DNA of 64,000 nucleotides from Aspidiotus rigidus (Eukaryota; Arthropoda; Insecta; Hemiptera; Diaspididae), in contig JAVHKY010000026.1 in the NCBI GenBank assembly GCA_035079385.1, forward strand, positions 2,568,501-2,632,500, in the 5' to 3' direction. A model generated the notes under the pieces. That model searched no databases, had not been told where the DNA came from, and saw only the letters and a list, made by a program, of their open reading frames with translations. Position numbers and translations under genes: made by a program. This document shows positions 42,449 through 55,750 of this stretch, piece after piece (within the stretch, counting starts at the first letter, position 1; each line of letters opens with the position of its first letter).

Positions 42449-45400
42449 TTATAAATCTAAGTATATCACTTTCGTTGCCGTGCACGCTGCGCATAAGGAT
42501 AATAGTGAACACAGGAGAGGAACGGCTGCTGTTGATCCGTACAGTTTGACGATGGAGCCCATACCCATCGAAAGAAAGAACTGAGCAATAAAGACCGAAC
42601 TACCAATAATTGAGACATCGGTACCGAGGCCGCGAACTTGTTGCGATGTAATGAAGTTACCTTCAGAGTCAACTTCGAACTGAAAAAAGAGAATAGAATT
42701 TATGTATCTTGAACTTACGTTTGCAGACATGATCAAATTCAAATACTTACCACATTGAGAGTATGGTAACGAGCCACAATTATGTATGGGATAGTGAAAA
42801 GTGTGCAGTATATAATGCCACTGGCGAAGGAAAACACTATCACGGCGAATTTATTATTCAAGTTGAACATTAAGAACATAGATGCTGCGTCTATTACTAG
42901 ATTTGTTATGTAAACGGCACGTATACTGTAAATAATGGTGATATGTTACAAGTTGGAAGTGGAAAGAATTTTTAATTTCTGAATCATTTTTACCCAAACT
43001 TGTCAATCACTTTCTCCAAGATCAAAGAACACATGAGGCAAGAAAATGAATACACCATCATACCAAGGCACGCAAATCGGATACCTTCTTCGTAAGCGTT
43101 TCGAGAGTCGGAATGCAGTGGTGCCTGAAAATTGAATATTTTCAGTTTATGTCTAGTTCAATTATATATCGGGGGTGTGTTCTTATATTGTCAATTTACA
43201 TACTTTAGGATCACCTCCGAAAATTTCCTCGCCGACGTAATCGCTGAAGAAGAGAGAATAAGAAACGTGGGACATCCAGCAAAACACATTTGTCAATAAT
43301 AATATTTTCATCGAGTAGGGTAATCTCACGATCGAGCTCAAGTACTCACTCAGGGTAGGCATTTCCTCCTGGAAGAATAAATGTGTCGTATTAAAATTCT
43401 TCTATCTCGTGCCAGCTTCTAGATGGAAAATATCAGGGAACCTTGTCAACGTTTGAAGCTAGTTTGGAAGGCGCAATCGAACTTTTACGTCTTGTGTCAT
43501 TTTCTCGTAGACTATCCATCCTCTCGAGCAAATCTTCCTTGACTTCGGGTGATTCAACTTGGCAATTGTGGGTATTTTTGTCACCTATATTCTGAAGTTT
43601 TATATTCTCGAATCCAGGCTCATTCTGAAACAAAGTAAAATGCCCAATTGGATCAGTTGTCTGGTGTAGATTAAACGTACGGAGGCGGCAAGTACCGGTA
43701 TGTAAAAAATCGTCACGCAAGGTCGTAATATGATTAACCAAGTGACGGCCTTGACTAAGTATTTTCTAATTAATATACTTGGATTATTAGACTGCTGGAA
43801 GTTCGACCAATTGGCGTACCTGAAAAGGAGTTCGTTGACTAAGTCGAATAATAGACCTAATGAATTGGAACTTAACTCTTTTGCTAATATTACCATTCAA
43901 AAGAATCGTCGAAAAATATAACACCGAACTGTCAAATGCTCGACTACTCTTTTGATGGGAATTTCAATTCAACCTCGCCTCTACTCTTATGAAATCGCCT
44001 CAATCCATCCTAAAATCGATCAATTATGTTTCCAAAAACCTGGACAGATATAACCACTTCTCCACCGTTACCGCTCTCGAAACAGCGGGATGTACATACA
44101 TAATATGGGTAGGTACCCTTCTTAATCTAGATAGTGAATAATCTATGACTACTTTTTTTTTATTTTTTTTTATTTTTTTTTTATTTACAAATTTTAGTCG
44201 TGAGGGTTGGGTGAGTTTTACCATTGGTTTTTCCTCAGCCCCCTCATGACGAGCTCGTAACATACTATGTTCTGTATCTAGACTAGACTAAAATACAAAG
44301 CAATATTTTATCATAAAGAAAAGGTATATTTCTGTTTTTTTATTATTATTCATCGTACTTACCAACTTGTTATTTAGTTGAATTTGTTGAAGAACTTTCA
44401 GTGGTACTTCGGAGAAAGTCGTGACTGTCAATGCGACAGAAGCTGTGAAAATTATGGCCATTAGATAGAATACAGTCTTCGTGTGACCACCCATCATTTG
44501 ACCTGCAGTTTCAAGAAGTTCTCATTAAGAAAAAATGGGTCAGGTATTGTAGATCTACACTTAACTCGTTAAATAATACTCATCAAACTAACCTAGTGCA
44601 AAATTATCCCAATCGACAGAACCGAGATAGTAGCCTATGGTTCCGCCGAAGCCAGCCAAAACCGTAAACATACTTAAACCACGAGTGTGATCCTCTGTAA
44701 AAATGAAAGTATTGAAGTAAGGAATAGGTGAGGAGAAAAATTCATTTCGGATATTGAAGTTGATATATATAGAACAATTTAGCAATATGGATGTATATTA
44801 TAATATGTAAACATTAGAAAGTAAAAAAATTTTCCCTCTTTTTACAAAAATGCTCAATAGGTCAGCAGGACTATTTCCAAAAAAATTGTTCAATTATTTC
44901 GAAGCTAATTGAGTTGCAGGTGACTGTTCTTATAGTTGAAAAAATATATATATAATGCGTTTATCTAAATATTGATTTACTGGAGTCTCTTTTGAATAAT
45001 TAATCGTTCAGTGGTTTTCTGAGGCTAGTTGGGAGAAAATAATTTTTTTGAATTACAGGCCTATCTCAGAACTAAATGAATATTTAATGAGTTCTGAATG
45101 ACCTTTGTGTACAAATTAAGAGGAGTTTCCTAAATGAATATTCTTGTAATTTAAAAAAGTTTAATGTAGTCTAACCTTTATCTTTATTTAGATATGATTT
45201 ACTCAAGTTTCTTTAAAATAACCGTAGAAGGCATTTGAATCAAGAAATGTGATACCAAAAAATATTCGTCCATTTAAAAGATTTTTTTTTTTTTATTTTA
45301 ACGAGCATTTAAGCAACACAACTGGGCTATTAGCTCGACGAATATTACATATGAGTATAGGTGTAATTTACATCTTGGCATGATGAGTTAGGGATGAATA

Positions 45401-48400
45401 TGGTGATGGTAATAGTGTGCGAATTATTACTTTTATATGTGTATAATATATATTTATTGATATATATATAAATTTTTTTTTTTATATGGAGAAGTAAAAT
45501 TGGGTGAGATTTTGTTTTTTAGAATTTCCTAGTATTAAAAAAAAAAAAATTCTTCAATTCATTAACTGTAAGTTATTTTGTATTGAACTAATTATAATTT
45601 TTTTTCCATCTTTCCAGAAAAAAAAAGAAATCTTCATCGAAACCACCCTGAACGTATATAATAATTTACCAGAAGTTGGAATACAGAATTAAATTATTTT
45701 TCAAAGTAAGCTATCAATCCATGTAGGTCATTTTGGATTTGATAATTTTATGACATCCGTTTATAGGTAACTTTAACTATCTCATATCATTAATAAAAGA
45801 TTGTTGCCTCTATCGGCTGATCCAAACTTATCATACATTATTTGACATTTATCTTTTATCATGATAGAATATCTTGGGCGCCAAAGAAGTATCAGAGAAA
45901 AAACAGCAGATTTTACGACACGACACGGATAAATACGTGATTGAAGTCGTTAGTTCTCGATTTTGGTAGCTTATAGTAAGCATAATTAGCCTTATTATTT
46001 TTTTGGTTTCCAATTCTGTTGAAGATTTTTCTTTACGGGCTGGTAACTAAGGTTATCAGCTTGAGGGGTGGAAACAGGTTAAATGTGAGTGTTTCGTTGG
46101 GCTCCGATAGGAGAGGAAATAATGTTGAGGTAGGAACGGAGAACGAGAGAAGTTGTGTTGGGTACAGGAAAAGAAGTGGTGGATCTTTAGGTTTTCTGTC
46201 TGACACTGTGGACAAAAATGGGTTTTTATAATAATTTTGTTGTTGAGTAGGTGTGGATGGGTTACCGTAATCGAGTATTTGTTCTATTCTTAGACGAGAG
46301 AGAATTTTGACATGTTCCATGTCTTTTCCCTCGCCGGACCCCGATTTTGAAACTCGCGAGTACACCCCCCCTAATAATAATAATTGATAATAAATAAATA
46401 AATGATTAAATAATTAATATAATTAAATAATTAAATAAATAAATAATTAAATAATTAATATAATTAATAATTAGAAAATCTCTACCCCGTGGGTGATTCA
46501 GAAATTCGCGAGTACACCCCGCGTAATAATAATAAATAATTAATTAATTAATAATTAATATAATTAATAATTAGAAAATTTTCCAAGTCCCCTAGACTTG
46601 AATTGTCTCATACCATTCCAATACAACAGCGAGACAGGGGGCGAACTCGTAATAATTAATAATAAATAAATAAATAAATAATATTAAATAATTAAATAAT
46701 TAAATAATTAAATAAATAAATAATTAAATAATTAATATAATTAATAATTAGAAAATTTTCCAAGTCCCTCTTCCTATCATATATGGCTGGATAGTCGAAA
46801 TTTTTCCAAGTCCCCTAGACTTGAATTGTCTCATACCATTCCAATACAACAGCGAGATCGCTCGTTCGCCCCACGAAAGTTGATACCTCAAAATATAGAA
46901 CACCCACAATTACCTTAAAATATTTCTCATAGGTACAAGACTTATACGACGCCAAGATAGGTAAAGGGGTAAACGAATAATATCTCACGAACACTTGACC
47001 TAGTAGAAGCCTAGACTGAAATATTTCAAGATGACTGATAAAATATAAAAGATATGGAACATGATTTTCATTTATTTGGCTATGCCAGAAAATTTTTTTT
47101 TCTCGACTGGAGTCTCGTATGGAGGATGTTCAGGGATCAGGAATTTGGTTTATGGTAAGTAGTTTGTTTATCGGTTTACTCTACGATTTAAGGAAGGATG
47201 ATGGAACGATAGTACATTCCGGATAACTTTTTTGGAAAATTCTTAAAACTTGACCCTCATATTTTTCATTGTGTGAGCGGATAGATTTGTGGTTTTCTCC
47301 GTAACCACCTGCAGAATTCCAGTAGTCTCGTTCGTACATAATTGCCTATTAAATTGTGCCTTATTTTTATTTTTTTGTGCTAATCTTTGGAGGTGAAGTA
47401 AAAGTGTACATCGAGCTTTGCAATTATGACAAGTGGATAACTTGGAAAAATTTCAACCTGCAGCTAAATATTTTAAGGGAAGAATTTCAACTTCCAAGAT
47501 ATAGATGAGACAAAAAGGACTTGAAAAAATATCAACCATCGTTCTAGGCAAATGGCGAGACATTAAAATTTTCGAAAACCCCTCCCCCCCCCCTGGGACA
47601 TTAAACCTTGATTTAGGTTAGGTAGTTGACATCATAAAAAACTAAAGACGCACTTAAATTCATCAGGATTTAACAGAAGGATCCCTGTGGAATAGTGAAT
47701 TACAAAAATCAGGACTCGACGTCAAGAATAACAGGTGGGTGGACCCCAAGGAATATATTGATGGACTTACTGAAAAAGAAGGAGAGGAAGGTTTTATGTA
47801 TCTTACCCAAATTTGTAAATTAATAACAGATTTTAAAGTAGTTACGAGTACTTTGTGTTCGCATAAAAATTTTGAATACAGGTCCAGAGAAAAGTTATCT
47901 GAAGAATTTCTACCTTTTTTTTTTTTTTTTTTTCTTCTCTTCAATATCTAGAGTAGAAATATCTAGATAATTTACTGGGGTTATTAGAAATTATCACTGT
48001 TTACATATTTTCCATAAAAATTTGCTTTACCAATAATTTATTGACAATTTTTTACTTCTTCTCTTTTGTTATGAGTGATAGGTAGGCAATATGAAAAAAA
48101 ATTTGAAAATTTAGATGACACAAAAATCAAAAAATGCATAAGATTAAATGAAAAAAATAAAAATGTAAGTATATTCGAATTCCGAAAAAGCAGAAATATC
48201 TGAAAATAAAAATAGGTGATAACGAGAAAGGCGTACCGTAGGCGCGCCATCTTGCTAGTTACTATTGTATCTAATTTTTACTTCAAACTTCTACTTATGT
48301 GATGTAAATTAATTTAGGGTGTCTACCAGTCATCGAAAAACCCAAAAAGTCACGGATTTTCATTGAAAAATGTACAAAAAAAAAGGTGAAATAAAGGAGA

Positions 48401-50413
48401 AAAAAATTAAATTTGGTATGATGAAATTGTAAAAATAATTATAAAAAAAATCGTGGATAGTCACGGGAAAGAAAATTTGCGGTCACGGATTTTGAATTTT
48501 TTTCGACTTTGTAGACACTCTGGAGGAAGATATTCCTCAAACAATTAAAATAGCCATGACCATTACTGGTAGAGGAGTTTCTATGCTGTTCCGATTTTCC
48601 ACAATATCCCTAAAGAAGGTACATCCTCTTACACGCCCCTCGTGCAATTTCAAGTCTGGAATGTGCACCTGTCAGGTTTAGTAATTATAATAAATTTCAA
48701 GAAAAATCTTAGTGGTACACATTAGAATAGAGCTTCAAATAGTAACCTTTTTCATATTTTTCGTGGTTTACAATTATTTTTTCAAAGCAAAATTTTCCTA
48801 AGAACTTTGTATACGATTAGAAAAGAAATTTTTCCAATTGTATGGAGTTTTGATTTTTTTGACGGTTTTTTTACTATAAAAAGAAATTATTATTCGGCAC
48901 TGCCGTCAAATAAATTTTATTACACACTATAAGAACCCGACGTTTCGGATCAAACAGGGTAAACTAGAAGAGAGTTTCTAGTTTACCCTTGAAGAAGGAT
49001 CACGTTTGATCCGAAACGTCGGGTTCTTATAGTGTGTAATAAAATATATTTGACGCCAGTGCCGAATAATAATTTCTTTTTATTGCAAAATTTTCCTATC
49101 CTATGATAATCTAGGCTACTGATCGGTGAAAAATTTCATCGTCATTCGAGAAGTTCGAGAGTTAAGTAAGTTGAGCAATTGGAATCGAAGTAGGATAAGT
49201 CCTTATGAGGTACTCAGGTTATGTGAGTCTTCAGCCTTGTCAGAATCGAGTGGTTTACTTTAATTTGTATCATTGGGCTTTTCAGTCTATGGCCACCTTT
49301 GCATACTAATGCTAGGAACGCAGATAGATCAAGATTTTAAACTCTGTTACTCCATTGACTAGTTGTTCGGTGTTTATGTGTTTGTATATTTTAGCATGTA
49401 TAGGTACATCTATACAAAAACAATACGATCTTATCCTTTCCTACGAACACGAGGGTAATTACATATTTCAAAATAATTCCCTACCTTCTGGGCAAACGTC
49501 CAGCAGGTAAGCTCGACTCGGGTTTTGCAAACCGTCCGCGCAAAAATCGGATAGCACTATCGCCACTACGGTTATGGCGAGTACTAAAGGCGGAACATTT
49601 ATCTGTTTTGGTTCCGAGTAGACAGCCGAAGTTTCATTTTTCTCAATATCAGAAGAATTAGATAGCGATAATACTGTTTGATTTGCTAATGCAGATTCCA
49701 GGTCATTCGCTCCCTCTTCGTTATAACTGCTCCCATATGGTAAAACGAGTAATCCTATGAAAATTGCCAAAAAGTAATAAATATTAAATTCCGAGGATAT
49801 TCTCCTTCGGTCTGGGTTTAACTTACCTAAAACTTCAAAAAGCGCGTATCCCATCATGAAGATTCGTCTCCGACCGTGTCGGAATGTACAATTATCGCTC
49901 AAAGATCCAGTGATGGGTGATAGAAAAAATCCGAGAATAGGAGACAACGAGAATACTAATGAGGCGAGGTTTTGTGGGACGCCGATTTCCAGTAATATGG
50001 GAGACGAAAAGGCTGTTATGGCAGCGTAGGCGAACTCTATTCCCATCACAACAGCACACAAACGGATCAACTCCCATCGTGTTTTTCTCCTGGAACAAAA
50101 AAGAAAAACGTATACAAATAATACAGTGGATCTGATTACAATTTGCAGTGGGTGAGGGGACGTAGAGTATTGATCTCAAAGCGGTGAAGTACAATGCCTG
50201 AAAGACTCACCGATTGATGTGACTGAAATTAAAATTGATTTCTTCGGGTACCTCGGCCGGTGTTCTGCTGTGTCTTCGAAGTACATTGTCAACAATCTTT
50301 TTGTTCAGATTGACGTGATTTTCTCTCCATGTGGAAACATTTTCTTTGATATTTTCGCGAATACGGTGTAACCGACCGACGGTACCCTCATATTCGTTTA
50401 ACTTATCAACCAT
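42449..50413 (-). CDS. SLC45-family proton-coupled sugar transporter (copy A)
   Basis: Major-facilitator protein of the SLC45 family, predicted to move sugars with protons across a membrane. Ten exons read right to left: 50413-50211, 50089-49827, 49754-49485, 44694-44593, 44502-44363, 43624-43442, 43368-43204, 43124-42994, 42925-42751, 42679-42449. The sum is 1863 nt (620 residues) with consistent phases. The N-terminal tail is cytosolic. TM1-TM3 are in exon 2 with the family box FRHGRRRIF (compare R-x-G-R-R-R-P-F). ADGLQNPSRAYLLDVCPEG is the TM4-TM5 hallmark. The central loop (exon 6) is hydrophilic; FCWMSHVSYSLFFSDYVGE starts the second half. VRGLGTDVSI lies near the last two helices. The donor after exon 6 (GTTCCC) is weak. 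Intron 3 is 4.8 kb and full of repeats. The start is the first ATG in frame after an upstream splice-like site. Confidence 0.92.
46862..47098 (-). repeat. Inverted copy of the 1735-2040 repeat
   Basis: Reverse complement matches over about 240 bp, with a few small gaps, to the block in the first 2 kb. The flanking minisatellite units are inverted as well or absent, so it may have moved as part of a larger element. Confidence 0.75.
48874..49088. repeat. Penelope-type inverted repeat with hammerhead-like core
   Basis: Arms of about 90 bp pair (48874-48967 with 48985-49088; core ATTACACACTATAAGAACCC). The right arm has an extra segment at 48990-49022: TGAAGA, a perfect 5-bp stem GGATC/GATCC with a 6-nt loop, then GAAACGTC. 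This is the conserved layout of hammerhead motifs in Penelope-like elements, although the first core base is T rather than C. No protein-coding part is attached. Confidence 0.6.
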
Positions 50414-51184
50414 CCTTTTAATTACAGAATGAGCGAACTGAAGTCAATTGCTCTGAACTTCGCATTCATTCTTACGCTCGATGGCCCCTTTTTTCTCAAG
50501 TTCGCGCGCAATACGACAGACAAAATTAATAGACGAGTTGACGCTCGATACAACTGAAGATGCGGGGTTACCAGAGAAACGAAAATCAATCAATTATTTC
50601 TTCCGAAATGGGAGTGAAACGACTTTTCGAACATGTGAAATCTTTTTCAATACTGTGTCAAGTTTCAAACTCGAGAGTGTATATATTTATGTTACACTAA
50701 TGAAGAAGCTCATTTAGAAGGATTCCCTTACATAAGCCGCTTATCACAGACAACGGTGTAGCGTCCATGCCCGCAGTCGTATCGGAATACTGGTCAATAC
50801 ACTTATTATGAAGCCTAGTGTGCGATCGCAAGTTGATAACGCCGATGAAGATTTTTATCAGTCAATTATTTTGTAAAATTCGTCGAAATTTGACGACACT
50901 ATAGCATTTCTTTAGATTGTGTGATGTGAAAGTGTGATCTTGTGACGATATAAATTATGGTTCGTCGTTTTATAAAAGAATTGTGCCAGGTAAGATGCGT
51001 TTTATTCGTTTCAAAGATCCGAATTTACGTTGTCATTTTTCCATCATGGATCCCTTTAAGATGAATGGTATCCTCGTAGTTACGAGCCATATTGAATTGA
51101 ATGATGAAGATATTGAGGCACGTAACAATCATTTATCATCGAGTTAACTCGTTCCTCAATTTTATGGTTGAACATATTATTAAA
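50414..51184 (-). promoter_or_regulatory. Upstream region of SLC45 copy A
   Basis: No gene recognised. It holds the presumed promoter and 5' UTR of the transporter. A 78-codon ORF at 50481-50717 overlaps the 5' UTR in the other direction and is unsupported. Confidence 0.35.
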
Positions 51185-51338
51185 AAGGGTTGTACTCAAG
51201 AGAGTAGCGTTTTACAAAAGATACCACACAAAACAAGCACCCGCGAGCGCTTTCGGTTAATTAACCATCTTCTAAGCGTAAGTGAACGGAAGCGACTGAA
51301 CCCAACATCAACGAAGACAGAAAAACACGAGATGAAAT

Positions 51339-53597
51339 TCATGATTGAACTAGCGAGTCATCAAATTGTGAATCATTCTCATACACTATTTCAATCAATC
51401 CCTCATCAGGAATGTACCTCTTTAGAACAGTGATGTCTTCATTATTCCGGTGTCTAATAATTTCTATATTTTCCAAAGCCAATCGCTTGAAGTACGAATT
51501 CTCCCTATGGAGGAGGGCCTGAGAACCTTCCTCAAACTTATGGCCACTCTCAATTAAATGATCGGAGAATGCCGATTCACCCAATTTACCCTTCCCCCAA
51601 GCCTTTTTATGCTCAGCTACCCGAACCTGGAGCTGGCGGCCTGTCATGCCTACGTAGATACCCGAGCAATCGTTGCACGCTACACTATAAACTCCACTCC
51701 TCTCGGCCACAGGAACGGGGTCTTTTAATCTTACAAGTAAACTTTTAACCGTGTTGGGATTATAAAATGCTGGCCGGAATCCAAAGAGGCGGAGGACTCG
51801 TCCCAATTTCAAAGAGAACTTGCCCAGGAAAGGAATTCTAATCCACCTCTTTCTACTGTCTAGGTGGTTCCTAGGGAGGGAGATTGTGAAATTGAGGCAT
51901 TTTCTAGTGAGCTTCCTCAGGACCATTAGGTCAACATCCACTCTAACTTGATTAACCCTGGCGAGGTGCTTAATAGTCACAATTTCCTTTTGAAAAGCCG
52001 CCTGACTCAAAGGTATTTGAGTCAGTCGATGAATTAGGCTATTGAAAGCCACAATCTTATGGGCAGTAGGACAAAAGGACGATCCGTGGATAACGATATC
52101 GGTCGACGTTTGTTTTCTATATATACCAAACTCATGGATGCCATCATTAATAGAGATGGACAAATCCAAAAAGTTTATTGATAAGCCACCGACTTCCAAT
52201 GTGAATTTTATGGAAGGGTATTGGCTATTTAAATAATTGAGGAACTCACTCAGGAGTTCCACAGGACCGTTCCACGCACATAATACGTCGTCCACGTACC
52301 TATGCCAGTAGTGGACGTGACTCAAGAACACCTGGCCAGAGGAAAATAAATCATTTTCGAATTTCGACATAAATATCTCCGAAATGAGCGAACCCAAGGG
52401 GGAGCCAATGGGAATCCCCACTTCTTCGGGAAATTCAAAAAATTTCCCATCAAACTTACAAAAATTAGGGGACCAGCAGATGTTTAGAAGGCCAAAGCAT
52501 TCCGCAAATTCTTCGTGAAGAACGTTAGCTTGAACTAGTAACTCGCCCATGTGTTGCATGGCTACGGCCTTTGGAATGTGAGGAAATAAACCTACAACAT
52601 CAAAAGAACATAAAGTCATTCCAGGAGGAAGACTGAGGTCCTTCAACTTATCTGCAAGGAAACCGGAGTTCTTTACTGAGTATGTAGAGTTTACCTCAAC
52701 TCGAGACTTAAACCAACGATCGATGTATTTTGCTAAGGTATAAGTAGGTGACGAAACCGAATGATACAATTGGCCGCATTGGGATACCTTTTTTGTGAAC
52801 TTTCGGCAACCCATAAAGGAGGGGAGGAACCGGATTGGGTTCCAAGATGACCTTTTTAGTCAAGGGGCTTTTGACAATAAATTGACTACTATTCACGAGA
52901 TTCCTCACTTCTTTGATAAAATTTGGAAAATTGAAATTTGCATTTTCTTGGGCACCACACTGCCTGAGCACGTCATAAACTCCAGATACTTATTCATAAT
53001 TACGACGGCATTACTTTTATCTGCCTTCGTAAGGATTAACCCCTCCTCCGTGACCTTCCTCTTTAGGCCTAGAATCAAGTCATGGCAAGCATTACTCATG
53101 AGAGGGGGGCGGGGGGTACTGCAGATCATTTCGGCACACTTCTTCTGGATATTTACCCCAGGTCCAATTTTCACCTTGAGATCCGCCACGACATTCGCGA
53201 GGGTCTCTTGATTTTTGAGGGGAGGTAGCCCAAACTTTAGTCCCTTCTCCAGGGTCAATTCGTCTTCATTAAACTCAACTCTACTGTAGTTGATGATATG
53301 CGGCTGAAACTGTTGGACAATTCCATCCTCAGTACAATCTTTTTTCTCAGCCGAGGCTTTTGCACTGAGGAGGGAGTCAATTTTGCCATTTTTCTTTTCT
53401 TTTAATTCCCGTTCAAAATCACGACAACCTTCATTAACGGATTTTATAAACGAATCAAACTCACCACGATGAAGAAGGGAAGCCAACCTCGAATGGACCA
53501 AAAGGATGAGCCTTGTAGTAACATTGAGCTGTCCATACCAACTCCTCAATTCCGTTTTAATCCATTTGATCGTTATGAAGTTCTCGTTGAGTCGCAA
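51339..53597 (-). pseudogene. Penelope-like element ORF (RT + GIY-YIG), frameshifted
   Basis: Reverse transcriptase with a GIY-YIG endonuclease, the single ORF of a Penelope-like element. It is broken into three frames: 53597-52905 (N-terminal region; ILTKADKSNAVVIMNK), 52971-52708 (YGLPKVHKKGIPMRPIV) and 52814-51339. The last includes CSFDVVGLFPHIP, the catalytic RYVDDVLCAW box, the IRIPFLGK linker and a nuclease domain starting SGVYSVACNDCSGIYVGMTG with its conserved arginine and downstream Glu. Two frameshifts near 52900 and 52750 inactivate it; otherwise the domains are intact, so the copy is relatively young. The fragment at 16320-16818 is a relative. Confidence 0.93.
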
Positions 53598-53820
53598 TCA
53601 GAATAGAACCGAAAGTTAACAAAGTTTGGTCTCAGATGGAGTTGGAGATATTTTCTTAAAAACCAGATGTGGGAGGCGTAAGACACACGTTGGGTACGGA
53701 ACTTCCGAAATGCGAAAGCGCTCGCGGCTGCTTGTTTTGTGTGGTATCTTTTGTAAAACGCTACTCTCTTGAGTACAACCCTTTTTAATAATCATTTATC
53801 ATTTAATGAGCAAGTTTACA

Positions 53821-53870
53821 CGCGACCGGTTTCGAACACGCGAAGGTGTTCATCTACAGGCGTCGAACAG
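53821..53870 (-). ncRNA. Hammerhead-like motif in the Penelope-like element terminus
   Basis: On the minus strand the segment reads CTGTAGAT, a perfect 6-bp stem GAACAC/GTGTTC, then GAAACCGGTC. This is the stem II plus GAAA layout of PLE hammerheads. The left core (CUGUAGA) deviates from CUGANGA, so this copy may not cleave. The element's coding region starts about 220 bp downstream. Confidence 0.4.
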
Positions 53871-53900
53871 AGAACTAAACAAAGAAACCGGTACAGAAAG

Positions 53901-54119
53901 GTGAATCACGAGACAACAAACCGGAATAATTGAAGTTAAATGAAAAAAAAGGGGGGGGGGAAGGACTAAAGTAAAAACGGTGAGTCACGACAATCTAAAA
54001 TTAAAACAGCAAATACAAAAACTGAAATAAAACTTAAAGAGGTCTAAAAAGCGAAGTTAAAACGTAAGCCTAAAAAAGGATATCATCAAAAAAAAAAAAA
54101 AAAAGATAACTGAATAAGT
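53901..54119. other. No gene seen
   Basis: Poly-A and poly-G runs between the Penelope-like element and the non-LTR remnant. Confidence 0.4.
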
Positions 54120-54440
54120 CAATTGTTAGTGAAGTTGTAAAAATAACGAACAATTATGGTGATATTTTGGAGGAGGTCGATTGGGTTCGAGACCTGGGAA
54201 TTATCATTAACAAACGCGCAGATTTCAAAACTCACATCCTTCAAAAAATCAAAAAAGCAGAAAGACTGCTAGGCTTTATTATCAGGAACTCTAGACACTT
54301 CAAAGAAATAAGGACACTCAATATGCTATACTACGCTCTAGTAAGGTCGAATTTGGAATTCGGGAACCTCATGTGGGATCCCAATTCAAAAATTATTTCT
54401 GATGCGATTGAAGCGACTCAAAAAAGATTCTTGAGGTACA

Positions 54441-54797
54441 TATGATAGGAGTTTAGAAAAGTTTCAGCTTCTGAGCTATATATGATAGGGGGAGGGGGGC
54501 TTACAAAAATTTCCACTCTCAACCTATATGATAGAAGGGGAACTTCGAGAAATTTCCTCTCTCGAGCCAGATATGATAGGGGGGAGGGGGGATTGGCAAA
54601 ATTTCCTATCCCAAGCTATGTGTATGATAGTAGGGGGACATGGAAAAATTTCCTCTCTCAAGCTATGTATGATAGGAGGGGAATTTAGAAAAATTTCGAA
54701 TCTCCAGCTATATATGATAGGAATTTGGAAAAGTTTCAGTTTCTGAGCTATACATCATAGGGGAGGGGGCGAGAGGAATTTTGAAAATTTCCACTCA
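54441..54797 (-). repeat. Minisatellite inserted in the non-LTR element, flanked by ~125-bp direct copies
   Basis: Seven or eight diverged units of the ATATATAGCTC family (here reading CTATATATGATAGG) lie between two copies of the same LINE segment (about 54316-54440 and 54798-54922). The copies differ at about 5% of sites. The same CATAT precedes the array start and ends the second copy. Confidence 0.8.
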
Positions 54798-55418
54798 ATA
54801 TGCTATACTACGCTCTAGTAAGATCCAATTTGGAATTCGGGAACCTCATATGGGATCCCAGTTCAAAAATTATTTCTGATACGATTGAAGCGACCCAAAA
54901 AAGATTCTTGAGGTACATATATTATAGGATGTTTGAGTACTGGCCGACGGTTATGGAATATAGAGAGCTATTGCGGGGCTTTCAGATACTGGCATTGAAG
55001 GAAAGGCGCATCTTAACTTCAGTAATGTTCCTGCGCGATATGATACATGGGAGAATAAAGGAGCCAGGCACCTTGGAAAGGGTACATATACGAGTACCTA
55101 GAACAGGAGGAATACAACGACAAAGAGGAAAACATACCTTGTATCCTTTAACATCGCGCACAAATGCTCTCAAACATAGCATCATCAATCGGGCCCTAGA
55201 GCGCTATAATGAGATATGTGGGGAATACCCGGACCTGGACATTTTCCATCTGCATAGGAATGCATTCAAAAGGACACTAGTGGAGATACTCAGTAAGACC
55301 GTTGAGTGAATATGACCGAAGTATGTGAGGGAGGGTAATGCAGGGTGGATAGGAAGGGGACACGAACGAGCAGGACATGAGTGAGGTGTACATGAGGTGT
55401 GATTCATGTGGATGGTTG

Positions 55419-55578
<160 letters not shown>

Positions 55579-55750
55579 GCTTATGTATGTATGTATGTAT
55601 GTATGTTTTTTTTTTTTTTTTTCTATTATTTAGTTGGAATTGTAATTATTATTACTGTTAAAGTATGTAAAGGTGGTGTCGGCAGTAATTGGTCCACGGA
55701 CTGTTGTCGGCACCACCTCAAAAAATAAAACAATTTAAAATAAAATAAAA

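Larger units (their letters stand above)
44695..49484. other. Large intron 3 of SLC45 copy A: repeats only
   Basis: No internal gene recognised. It holds AAATAAAT low-complexity runs (46370-46760), minisatellite units (46740-46810), the inverted copy of 1735-2040 (46862-47098), a MITE-like pair AGGGTGTCTAC / GTAGACACTCT (48316-48521), and the Penelope-type inverted repeat at 48874-49088. A 70-codon ORF at 47739-47951 has ordinary composition at its start but runs into poly-T and is unassigned. Confidence 0.6.
51185..53900 (-). mobile_element. Penelope-like retroelement with terminal inverted repeats
   Basis: A Penelope-like element on the minus strand. The coding part (51339-53597) is flanked by an almost perfect ~80-bp inverted repeat: 51185-51263 pairs with 53712-53795 (core AAGAGAGTAGCGTTTTACAA). 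Beyond the right repeat, on the element's sense strand, 53821-53870 has the PLE hammerhead-like motif. Such terminal arrangements, including inverted partial copies, are known for this class. Confidence 0.85.

Noticed and set aside
52795..53211. 138-codon plus-strand ORF
   Set aside because: Antisense to the Penelope-like ORF, which has clear RT motifs.
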